Below, piece after piece: positions 1 through 5,945 of a stretch of 9,999 nucleotides of DNA (positions are counted from its first letter, which is position 1; every line of letters begins with the position of its first letter). The notes under the pieces are model-generated. The model did no database searches. It was not told the DNA's origin and saw only the letters and a list, made by a program, of their open reading frames with translations. The DNA is from Streptococcaceae bacterium. Its GTDB lineage: Bacteria > Bacillota > Bacilli > Lactobacillales > Streptococcaceae. Made by a program: the position numbers and the translations under genes. Location of the stretch: positions 1 through 9,999 of the forward strand of contig WREM01000028.1 in NCBI GenBank assembly GCA_009779335.1, read 5' to 3'.

Positions 1-553
1 TCCTATGGAAGACTATCAGCGATTGAATCAAGCTTTAGAGAACAACAACGTTGAAGAAATTGATATTAGCAGAAAATCCTTGTTTAAAGCCATTGAAGCA
101 CAGGCAAAATCAATCTCAACTAAGTACATCATGCCTCCAAAGACGACAGATTTTGCTATCTTATTTTTGCCAACAGAAGGTTTATTCATGGAAGTGGTCA
201 ATAATCCAGAGCTCTATGAAAAATTAAGCCGTGACTACAAAGTTAATGTGACTGGTCCAACAACACTTACTGCAGTATTAAACTCTATACAAATGGGATT
301 CAAGACATTGCAGATTGAAGAAAAATCAAGTGAAGTTTATGAAATTCTGGGAAAAGTTAAAACTGAATTTGGTAAGTTTGAAGGGCAACTTCTTAAGGTA
401 CAAAAGAAAATGCAGGAATCTGAAAGTGAGATAGGCAAGCTCATTAGCACACGAACCAATGTCATGAATCGTGTTCTACGAGACATAGACAGTGCGGATA
501 GAGGGTTAGCATTAGAAGATGAAAAGGAGGTCAATGAAGATGACACTCATTAA
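1..553 (+). CDS. rmuC: RmuC family DNA recombination protein, 3' part only
   Basis: RmuC proteins are proposed nuclease-fold proteins that limit DNA inversions and rearrangements; the exact reaction is not settled. The reading frame is open to the left edge: the codon at 2-4 gives Pro directly before Met-Glu-Asp-Tyr, and P-(L/M)-E-D-Y is an internal family motif, so the ATG at 5 is not the start. About 183 residues are visible, roughly the C-terminal half of a typical ~420-residue protein. The stretch FAILFLPTEGLFMEVV (about residues 50-65 counted from that Met) and the following VTGPTTLTAVLNSIQMGF are characteristic of the RmuC domain. The last ~60 residues are charged and heptad-like (KVKTEFGKFEGQLLKVQKKM), consistent with a coiled coil. 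The stop lies inside yhaM, so the two genes are very likely co-transcribed and translationally coupled. Family assignment is firm; function is from family knowledge. Confidence 0.93.
   Translation, partial: PMEDYQRLNQALENNNVEEIDISRKSLFKAIEAQAKSISTKYIMPPKTTDFAILFLPTEGLFMEVVNNPELYEKLSRDYKVNVTGPTTLTAVLNSIQMGFKTLQIEEKSSEVYEILGKVKTEFGKFEGQLLKVQKKMQESESEIGKLISTRTNVMNRVLRDIDSADRGLALEDEKEVNEDDTH
525..530 (+). promoter_or_regulatory. Ribosome binding site deciding the yhaM start
   Basis: A perfect AGGAGG lies inside the last codons of rmuC. Three in-frame ATGs compete at 519, 534 and 540. The first lies upstream of this site and the second only 3 nt after it, while the third is 9 nt after it, normal spacing. 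The start at 540 also gives the usual family length. Confidence 0.85.
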
Positions 554-1484
554 AGACATGACGGTTGGCGAAGTAGTAGAAGGCTACTATCTTCTTAAAT
601 CAGTAGAGCTTCGTCAAACTCGTGCGGGTAAAGACTATCTTGCCATTACCTTTCAAGATTCTACGGGGACCATATCAGGAAATCTCTGGGATGCAAATGC
701 CAAAGCAGTCAAAGAATTTCAAGCAGGATTGGTAGTGTACCTCAATGCTGTAAAAGAGCTTTATAATGGAACTCCACAGGTCAATAAATTAAATATCAGA
801 TTGGCAGAAGATGATGAACCACATAACCCAAAAGATTTCCGTGAGAAGTCTCCTGTTAATGAAGAAGAACTTCGTGAATATGTACAGTCCATCATTTTCA
901 AAATAGAAAATGCAACTTGGAATCGTATCGTTCGTCATATTTTCAAGAAATTTGATAAAGAATTTTATGAATTTCCTGCAGCTAAGACCAATCATCATGC
1001 TTTTGAAGGGGGATTGGCTTATCATACAGCGACTATGGTTCAGTTAGCAGAAAAAGTTTGTCAAGTCTATCCACAACTTAATTCTTCACTCATGTTTGCA
1101 GGGATTCTCTTGCATGACATGGCGAAAACATTGGAATTCACAGGGTTTGAGAATACAGCTTATACACTACGAGGTAATCTATTAGGGCATATCGTATTGA
1201 TTGATGAGGAAGTTTCTAAGGCTGCCACAGAGCTTGGAATTGATGATGAGCGTGAGGATTTGATTGTCCTTCGTCATGTTTTGCTCAGCCATCACGGGAA
1301 GTTAGAGTACGGAAGCCCTGTACGCCCAAAAATCATGGAAGCTGAGATGATTCATCAGATTGATATGATGGATGCAAGTATGATGATGATGAGTACAGCT
1401 ATCGCTAACGTAGAAGCGGGAGAGTCCAGTCAGCGTATCTTCCCATTGGAGAATCGCAGTATTTATAAACCAAAATTTGATTAA
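540..1484 (+). CDS. yhaM: 3'-5' exoribonuclease YhaM (OB-fold plus HD domain)
   Basis: YhaM (formerly called Cbf in some species) trims RNA from the 3' end and takes part in mRNA turnover; the B. subtilis enzyme is Mn2+-dependent. From the ATG at 540 the product is 314 residues, the same as B. subtilis YhaM. Residues 10-90 fit the N-terminal OB-fold nucleic-acid-binding domain (DYLAITFQDSTGTISGNLWD, 32-51). The HD metal-dependent hydrolase domain follows: H152-H153 and H162 in NHHAFEGGLAYHT, the His-Asp pair H192-D193 in LLHDMAKTLEF, then H246 and H251-H252 in LRHVLLSHHGKLEYGSP. The C-terminus (ENRSIYKPKFD) is typical of the family. A Met-rich stretch at 276-284 lies in the last helices of the HD domain. 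The gene starts 14 nt before rmuC ends and is followed after 30 nt by the epimerase gene, so one operon is likely. Confidence 0.94.
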   Translation: MTLIKDMTVGEVVEGYYLLKSVELRQTRAGKDYLAITFQDSTGTISGNLWDANAKAVKEFQAGLVVYLNAVKELYNGTPQVNKLNIRLAEDDEPHNPKDFREKSPVNEEELREYVQSIIFKIENATWNRIVRHIFKKFDKEFYEFPAAKTNHHAFEGGLAYHTATMVQLAEKVCQVYPQLNSSLMFAGILLHDMAKTLEFTGFENTAYTLRGNLLGHIVLIDEEVSKAATELGIDDEREDLIVLRHVLLSHHGKLEYGSPVRPKIMEAEMIHQIDMMDASMMMMSTAIANVEAGESSQRIFPLENRSIYKPKFD

Positions 1485-1514
1485 GACATGAAATTGATGA
1501 AATAAGGAGTAGCC

Positions 1515-2384
1515 ATGAGAACGACGCTAGAAAATGAGAAACTAACTGTTTCGGTTGATACTTTTGGAGCAGAGCTTCAGTCGATAATGAAAGATCAGGT
1601 TGAATATCTTTGGCAAGGAGATGAAGCCTTTTGGGGTCGCCGTGCTCCCATCCTCTTTCCCATAGTAGGAAAATTGAAGAATGGGCAGTATAAGATTGAG
1701 GAGCAACCTTACCAGTTGTCACAGCATGGATTTGCTCGTGATAATGAATTTCAAATGGTTATTCAAACCAAAGATGAAGTAATCTATGAGTTGATAAGTA
1801 CAGATGAGACTATGATTAACTATCCGTTTGAATTTCTACTCAGAGTGTCATACAAACTCAAAGGCAGTCAGATTCATGTGCGTTATCAAGTGCAAAATAA
1901 AGGTGAAAATTTCATGTATTTTGGGATTGGTGCTCACCCTGCTTTCAATGTCCCACTCGAAAATGGAAGTTTCGAGGATTACAAATTAACCGTATCACCT
2001 GATGAATCTCGTCAATTTATTCCCTTTAATTCAGAAAATGGAACAGTACAAATCGATAAATCTGAAAATCGTCAATTAAGAGAATTGCCCCTTACTCATG
2101 AACTTTTTGCTCAAGATGCCCTGATTTACAAGTCCTCTAAAAAAATGGAAGTGACCTTGTCCAATGATAAAGATTCACGCTCAGTCAAAGTCTCTTGGGA
2201 GAACATGCCTTACTTTGGCTTATGGTCTCCTTATCCCAAAGAAGCTCCTTTCGTATGTATTGAACCTTGGTGTGGATTGACAGATGATGCCAATACAGAC
2301 GGAGACATCTCAACCAAATTTGCCATTAATGAACTTGCACCAGAAGAAAAATTCAACTGTGAATATGTGATTGAAATAAACTAA
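1515..2384 (+). CDS. Aldose 1-epimerase, LacX subgroup (mutarotase-like)
   Basis: Members of this family interconvert alpha and beta anomers of aldoses such as galactose or glucose; the LacX branch has poorly defined substrates. The 289-residue product is the usual length for the subgroup and cytoplasmic, with no signal or membrane segment. Catalytic-type residues are all present: H71 in SQHGFARD, H141 in GIGAHPAFNVP, and E250 in VCIEPWCG, plus the subgroup motif GRRAPILFPIVGKLKNG at 41-57. AAGGAG at 1504-1509 sits 5 nt before the ATG, supporting this start. The gene lies 30 nt after yhaM with no terminator or clear promoter between, so it is probably the last gene of the rmuC-yhaM operon. 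There are no lac or gal genes nearby, so lactose metabolism cannot be inferred from context; the substrate is open. Confidence 0.9.
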   Translation: MRTTLENEKLTVSVDTFGAELQSIMKDQVEYLWQGDEAFWGRRAPILFPIVGKLKNGQYKIEEQPYQLSQHGFARDNEFQMVIQTKDEVIYELISTDETMINYPFEFLLRVSYKLKGSQIHVRYQVQNKGENFMYFGIGAHPAFNVPLENGSFEDYKLTVSPDESRQFIPFNSENGTVQIDKSENRQLRELPLTHELFAQDALIYKSSKKMEVTLSNDKDSRSVKVSWENMPYFGLWSPYPKEAPFVCIEPWCGLTDDANTDGDISTKFAINELAPEEKFNCEYVIEIN

Positions 2385-2406
2385 AAGCGAGAACATCGCT
2401 TTTTTG
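2383..2406 (+). terminator. Rho-independent terminator of the rmuC-yhaM-epimerase operon
   Basis: An 8-bp inverted repeat AAAAGCGA / TCGCTTTT with a 5-nt loop (GAACA) is followed by a run of T that ends at 2405. The left arm begins inside the epimerase TAA stop codon. The arms are identical to the core of the terminator after the surface protein gene. Confidence 0.85.
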
Positions 2407-2413
2407 TTATACT
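2405..2413 (+). promoter_or_regulatory. Extended -10 promoter of the antiporter gene
   Basis: TGT-TATACT is an extended -10 element (TG at 2405-2406, hexamer at 2408-2413). No TTGACA-like -35 is present at 16-18 nt upstream, where the terminator stem lies. The usual start 7 nt after the hexamer falls on the A of the ATG at 2420, predicting a leaderless mRNA. Confidence 0.6.
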
Positions 2414-2419
2414 TAAATA

Positions 2420-3553
2420 ATGAATGATATTTTTCAGATTACTCTTATTCTTGTTGCTTCTTTGGGTGCGACACTTATTTCCAGACGTATAGGAATTCCT
2501 GCTGTGGTGGGGCAGATATTGGTTGGTATTCTTCTGTCTCCATCCGTTTTTAATTTGATTCATCAGGGGCATACCATAGAAGTATTGGCAGAAATCGGTG
2601 TCATTCTCCTTATGTTTTTGGCTGGACTAGAGAGCGATCTTTCTCTCTTAAAAAAATATTTCCGTCCTTCATTATTGATAGCTGTTACAGGTGTGCTCAT
2701 TCCCTTATTCACTTTTGGATTAATTCTCAAATTTATGGGATATGACCTATCTACAAGTATTTTTTATGGAATTGTCTTTGCAGCAACATCTGTGTCCATC
2801 ACTATTGAAGTATTGCAAGAATATGGCAAACTTAAATCAAAGGCAGGAAATATTATCTTAGGTGCGGCAATCGTAGATGATATTATTGCTGTCATTCTTT
2901 TGTCAGTCTTTACTTCGACAAAGACCAGTTCAGGAAATTTAACCATTCAATTCTTGCTTGAAGCTGTCTTTCTTGGATTTTTAGTCTTACTTCATTTTAC
3001 TCTGCCAAGACTGTGGAAATTTGTAGAAAGAATGCCCATCTTTGCAAAGAATACAACTGTTGCTCTTGTTCTATGTTTGATTCTGAGTTTACTGGCTAAT
3101 TCAGTGGGCTTATCAGCAGTAATTGGCTCTTTCTTTGCAGGCTTAGCCATCAGTCAGACCGATCCCGCTCATAAGATAGAAGAGTACATTTCAGTAGTTG
3201 CCTATACTTTCTTTGTGCCTATATTCTTTGTATCTATTGCTATATCTGTGACATTCCAAGGGTTGTTCAGTTCCCCGTGGCTTGTCCTATTTTTGACCGT
3301 TTTAGCTGTTTTGACAAAGTTCATTCCTGCCTATTTATCGGGACGAATTGCTCATCTTGAATATTCAGATAGCCTTCTTATAGGAACGGGAATGATTGCC
3401 CGTGGGGAAATGGCTTTGATTGTGGCACAGATTGGACTGTCAAGCTCTATCATTGACAATCAGCTCTATTCTGAATTAGTCATTATTATTGTCTTGACTA
3501 CTATTATTTCACCATTCTTGATAAAATGGTCTCTTCACAAAAATAAGAGCTAA
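2420..3553 (+). CDS. CPA2 family cation:proton antiporter (NapA/Kef-type membrane domain)
   Basis: An integral membrane exchanger that would swap H+ for Na+ or K+ across the cytoplasmic membrane for pH or salt homeostasis. The 377 residues are almost wholly hydrophobic, with about 12 predicted membrane spans. Visible family signatures are LGATLISRRIGIPAVVGQILVGILLSP near the N-terminus (15-41), the ion-binding Asp pair D153-D154 in AAIVDDIIAVILL, K300 in LTKFIPAY (corresponding by pattern to K305 of T. thermophilus NapA, a mark of electrogenic exchange), and GMIARGEMALIVAQIGL at 324-340. There is no C-terminal TrkA-N/RCK domain, so it is not a glutathione-gated KefB/C-type system. The start is fixed by an in-frame TAA at 2414-2416 and matches the family N-terminus, yet there is no Shine-Dalgarno sequence. 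The next gene follows after 12 nt. Ion specificity cannot be read from sequence. Confidence 0.9.
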   Translation: MNDIFQITLILVASLGATLISRRIGIPAVVGQILVGILLSPSVFNLIHQGHTIEVLAEIGVILLMFLAGLESDLSLLKKYFRPSLLIAVTGVLIPLFTFGLILKFMGYDLSTSIFYGIVFAATSVSITIEVLQEYGKLKSKAGNIILGAAIVDDIIAVILLSVFTSTKTSSGNLTIQFLLEAVFLGFLVLLHFTLPRLWKFVERMPIFAKNTTVALVLCLILSLLANSVGLSAVIGSFFAGLAISQTDPAHKIEEYISVVAYTFFVPIFFVSIAISVTFQGLFSSPWLVLFLTVLAVLTKFIPAYLSGRIAHLEYSDSLLIGTGMIARGEMALIVAQIGLSSSIIDNQLYSELVIIIVLTTIISPFLIKWSLHKNKS

Positions 3554-3565
3554 GGAAAAACTTCT

Positions 3566-4642
3566 ATGACGACCTATCTTCAATCTATTCAAACTGGTGT
3601 ACTTATCTTTTTTTCAGTCTTGTTTGTCTCACTCATTCCCTATATGATTGTTCAATACCGTAGGATTGGGCGGGTTTCTCCTTGGCTTTTTATTGTCAAT
3701 TTTTCATTTGTACTTTATCTGATTGTAGCTTTTGGGATGACGGTTTTTCCTCTACCATCGCCACAGGCAGTTGCACAGTTGACTACTCCGACTAAGAATT
3801 TGCATTTATTCTTGTTTGTAGAGGAGTTCATCAAATATTCAGGGTTTGTATTGACTGAGCCAAACACATGGAAGACAGCCCTCAAGAGTCCACAGTTTAT
3901 TCAACCTGTCTTTAATCTCTTGTTGACCTTGCCTTTTGGTTTTTATCTTCGTTATCTCTTCAAAAGAAAGTTTGTCTTTACACTTATTGCCAGTTTCTTG
4001 TTGACGTTATTCTTTGAATTGACTCAGCTTTCAGCCTTATATGGACTGTATCCACGTCCTTATCGTCTCTTTGACGTGGATGATTTATTGCTCAATACTC
4101 TGGGTGCATTACTTGGATTTGGCTTGGCAATCTGGATGAGTAAACTCTTGCCAGATTTATCAGCAGTCAGGACGGAGGAGTCAAAAGTACAGTACGGGCG
4201 TCGCATGGTTGCGTTTTTTGTAGATTTCATCCTAGCGACTATTGTTGAGCTGTTGATTCCAACTCCTGTATTTGGAATTGGATATGCTCTATTTTTCCTA
4301 CTTATTCCTTTGATTTTTAAGGGAACGCTTGGTCAAAAAATGTTGAGAATTCGAATTGAGCCTGCATATCGTGGACGAATTTTCCTGCAACAAGTCTTAT
4401 CAATTATCAATTATCTACCCCTGATTGCATTGTTTATTTTCTTGAATCGTTCAGGAACTGTTCCTGAAGAACAATTAGGGCAGAACTATCTGATGATTCT
4501 CATTTCTCTAGGGATGAATTTATTGCCACTTGTGGATGCATTCATTGGACGACTCAGTAAAACTAATAGATTATGGTATGAAAGAATAGTCAAAACAACC
4601 ATGTCCCCAGCTCCCAAAAAAGAAAGAAAAGTGCTAAAATAA
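3566..4642 (+). CDS. VanZ-RDD two-domain membrane protein
   Basis: A polytopic membrane protein of 358 residues. The N-terminal ~195 residues match the VanZ-like family: spans near 11-30 and 40-61, FFELTQLSALYG at 149-160 (E151, Q154), and the signature RLFDVDDLLLNTLGALLGF at 167-185. After a hydrophilic linker (about 197-208), residues 209-345 form an RDD domain: GRRMVAFFVDF at 211-221 carries its Arg and Asp, and GTLGQKMLRIRI at 253-264 is the conserved loop. The last ~15 residues are basic (KKERKVLK). VanZ itself gives low-level teicoplanin resistance by an unknown route; most VanZ-like proteins have no known role, and RDD proteins are variously linked to transport. AAGGA at 3552-3556 overlaps the antiporter stop codon, 9 nt before this ATG, so the two are probably translationally coupled. 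Function is unknown; a link to envelope or ion stress is only inference. Confidence 0.85.
   Translation: MTTYLQSIQTGVLIFFSVLFVSLIPYMIVQYRRIGRVSPWLFIVNFSFVLYLIVAFGMTVFPLPSPQAVAQLTTPTKNLHLFLFVEEFIKYSGFVLTEPNTWKTALKSPQFIQPVFNLLLTLPFGFYLRYLFKRKFVFTLIASFLLTLFFELTQLSALYGLYPRPYRLFDVDDLLLNTLGALLGFGLAIWMSKLLPDLSAVRTEESKVQYGRRMVAFFVDFILATIVELLIPTPVFGIGYALFFLLIPLIFKGTLGQKMLRIRIEPAYRGRIFLQQVLSIINYLPLIALFIFLNRSGTVPEEQLGQNYLMILISLGMNLLPLVDAFIGRLSKTNRLWYERIVKTTMSPAPKKERKVLK
4632..4640 (+). promoter_or_regulatory. Possible extended -10 promoter for the glyoxalase-fold gene
   Basis: TGC-TAAAAT overlaps the stop codon of the VanZ-RDD gene. No -35 hexamer is seen. Transcription from about 4647 would give a ~31-nt leader with TTGGAG at 4665-4670, 7 nt before the ATG. 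No terminator separates the genes, so read-through from the antiporter operon is equally possible. Confidence 0.4.
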
Positions 4643-4677
4643 AACTGTAATACAAATAAAAAGATTGGAGATATAAC

Positions 4678-5106
4678 ATGATTAGCGTACACCCTTATAT
4701 CACATTAAACAACACAAAAGAAGCCTTGGACTATTACAAAGAAGTCCTTGGAGCAACAGACGTCACTCGTATGCCTGTGGGTCCTGAACAAGCAGAACAA
4801 TTTGGAGTGCCTGCAGATAAAGCAGAAGAAATGACCATGCACTCACAGTTCAATATCCTTGGATCAACAATCATGGCAGCAGATAACTTCCAAAAAGTTG
4901 AAATTTCATACACAGGAATGTCAATCTTGCTCAATGTAGATGCAAAAGATGAAAAAGCAATGGCTGATGCACAAGCCTTCTGGGATCATCTTGATGCTTC
5001 AGGGAAAGTAACCGTTAATATGCCTTACGAAAAACAATTCTGGGGTGGAGCAATGGGAGATTTCACAGATGCCTACGGTATCCGTTGGATGCTTCATGCA
5101 CAATAA
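4678..5106 (+). CDS. VOC superfamily protein, PhnB/glyoxalase-like
   Basis: A 142-residue cytoplasmic protein of the vicinal-oxygen-chelate fold, PhnB-like branch (glyoxalase / bleomycin resistance / dioxygenase superfamily). Visible marks are the opening strand and helix SVHPYITLNNTKEALDYYKEVLGA (3-26), MTMHSQFNILGSTIMAAD (52-69), with H55 a possible metal ligand, and the closing repeat FWGGAMGDFTDAYGIRWML (121-139) typical of PhnB-like proteins. Family members range from metalloenzymes to binding proteins, and most of this branch have no tested substrate, so no reaction is assigned. TTGGAG 7 nt upstream supports the start. The gene lies 35 nt after the VanZ-RDD gene and is followed by a strong terminator that begins in its stop codon, so it ends that transcription unit. 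Confidence 0.88.
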   Translation: MISVHPYITLNNTKEALDYYKEVLGATDVTRMPVGPEQAEQFGVPADKAEEMTMHSQFNILGSTIMAADNFQKVEISYTGMSILLNVDAKDEKAMADAQAFWDHLDASGKVTVNMPYEKQFWGGAMGDFTDAYGIRWMLHAQ

Positions 5107-5140
5107 ATAAAAGAGAAACAGTGTTTCTCTTTTATTTTAT
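5105..5140 (+). terminator. Terminator after the glyoxalase-fold gene
   Basis: A perfect 15-bp stem (5105-5119 with 5123-5137) with a 3-nt loop has a GAGAAAC/GTTTCTC core flanked by A and T runs. It begins within the TAA stop codon. The near-symmetry would also let it work on the opposite strand, but no opposing gene exists here. Confidence 0.88.
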
Positions 5141-5150
5141 AAAGAAAAAA

Positions 5151-5159
5151 TGATAAAAT
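5151..5159 (+). promoter_or_regulatory. Extended -10 promoter of upp
   Basis: TGA-TAAAAT lies 31 nt before the upp ATG. No convincing -35 is seen; the region is occupied by the preceding terminator's AT-rich tail. Predicted start near 5166 gives a leader of about 24 nt with GGAGG at 5179-5183. This is too short for a PyrR-type attenuator. Confidence 0.5.
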
Positions 5160-5189
5160 ATTAAAAGAATAAATCTATGGAGGAAAAAT

Positions 5190-5819
5190 ATGTCTCAATT
5201 TCAAGTTGTTGAACATCCAATGATTCAACATAAATTATCCATTTTACGTCGTAAGGACGTCTCAACCAAGGAATTTCGTGAGTTGGTCGATGAGATTGGA
5301 ATGCTCATGGCTTATGAAGTGTCTCGTGATTTGCCTCTTGAGGATGTGCAGATTGAAACGCCACTCATGACCACCACTCAAAAACAACTTGCAGGGAAAA
5401 AACTTGCCATTGTGCCAATTCTTCGTGCAGGAATGGGGATGGTTGATGGGATCCTAAAGCTGATCCCTTCTGCTCGTGTGGGTCATATCGGAATGTATCG
5501 TGATGAAGAAACCATGCAACCTGTGGAGTACTTGGTTAAATTGCCAACTGATATTGCAGAGCGTCGTATTCTCTTGGTGGATCCAATGCTTGCAACAGGT
5601 GGTTCAGCTATTCTTGCCATTGACTCACTCAAGCAACGCCATGTAACGAACATCAAATTTGTCTGTCTAGTGGCAGCACCTGAGGGAGTGAAAGCTCTTC
5701 AAGAAGCTCATCCTGATGTAGATATCTTTGCTGCAGCATTGGATGAAAAGCTTAACCAACAAGGATATATCGTTCCCGGTCTCGGAGATGCAGGAGATCG
5801 TCTATTTGGAACGAAGTAA
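5190..5819 (+). CDS. upp: Uracil phosphoribosyltransferase
   Basis: Makes UMP from uracil and PRPP in pyrimidine salvage, in the cytoplasm. The 209-residue length is exactly typical for Streptococcaceae. Visible motifs are PILRAGMGMVDG (76-87), YRDEET (103-108), the PRPP-binding loop LVDPMLATGGSA (129-140), and the uracil-binding tail YIVPGLGDAGDRLFGTK (193-209). The N-terminus QFQVVEHPMIQHKLSILRR is the standard start, and GGAGG 6 nt upstream of the ATG confirms it. The gene stands alone between two terminators, with its own short promoter region, and no pyrimidine genes adjoin it. Nothing is unusual in the protein. Confidence 0.98.
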   Translation: MSQFQVVEHPMIQHKLSILRRKDVSTKEFRELVDEIGMLMAYEVSRDLPLEDVQIETPLMTTTQKQLAGKKLAIVPILRAGMGMVDGILKLIPSARVGHIGMYRDEETMQPVEYLVKLPTDIAERRILLVDPMLATGGSAILAIDSLKQRHVTNIKFVCLVAAPEGVKALQEAHPDVDIFAAALDEKLNQQGYIVPGLGDAGDRLFGTK

Positions 5820-5842
5820 AAGTAGCTATTAATCATCAAAAT

Positions 5843-5873
5843 AAAAGACTTTCTATAATGAGAGTCTTTTTTT
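5843..5873 (+). terminator. Terminator of upp
   Basis: An 11-bp stem (5843-5853 with 5860-5870, one G-U pair) contains AAAAGACT / AGTCTTTT and is followed by seven T from 5867 to 5873. The 6-nt loop is TATAAT. It lies 23 nt after the upp stop. Confidence 0.85.
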
Positions 5874-5902
5874 GTGTTTCGTTTTTAATTATTAAAATTA
5901 AA

Positions 5903-5911
5903 TGAGATAAT
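5903..5911 (+). promoter_or_regulatory. Probable promoter of the surface protein gene
   Basis: TGA-GATAAT is an extended -10 candidate, with a weak TTTTAA at 5883-5888, 17 nt upstream. It predicts a start near 5918 and a 28-nt leader carrying a very strong AAGGAGGT at 5933-5940, 5 nt before the ATG. The 126-nt gap between upp and this gene otherwise holds only the upp terminator and AT-rich sequence. Confidence 0.45.
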
Positions 5912-5945
5912 TATAAGCAAATAAATATTATTAAGGAGGTAGAAT

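Noticed and set aside
5..7. ATG at 5 as the rmuC start
   Set aside because: The frame is open to the window edge and Pro precedes Met-Glu-Asp-Tyr, an internal RmuC motif; the gene is cut by the window.
519..521. ATG at 519 as the yhaM start
   Set aside because: It lies upstream of the AGGAGG site and has none of its own; 540 has proper spacing and gives the 314-residue family length.
1363..1392. ATGATG-like repeat and Met cluster in yhaM
   Set aside because: It lies in the conserved C-terminal part of the HD domain and keeps the frame; probably a family feature rather than a repeat expansion.
1488..1505. Five-codon ORF between yhaM and the epimerase gene
   Set aside because: No ribosome binding site and too short to call; the gap is simply an operon spacer.
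1..2384. rmuC and yhaM as part of an anti-phage defence island
   Set aside because: Both are common chromosomal housekeeping genes, and no defence, integrase or toxin-antitoxin genes are present.
3566..4642. VanZ domain as evidence of glycopeptide resistance
   Set aside because: No vanA/vanH/vanX-type genes are nearby, and most VanZ-like proteins are not resistance determinants.
5107..5189. PyrR attenuator or riboswitch before upp
   Set aside because: The 83-nt gap is filled by a terminator, a promoter and a ribosome site; there is no room for alternative hairpins.
5854..5859. Perfect TATAAT in the loop of the upp terminator as a promoter
   Set aside because: No TGn and no good -35 at normal spacing; it fits as a hairpin loop. 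A weak second promoter for the surface protein gene cannot be excluded.
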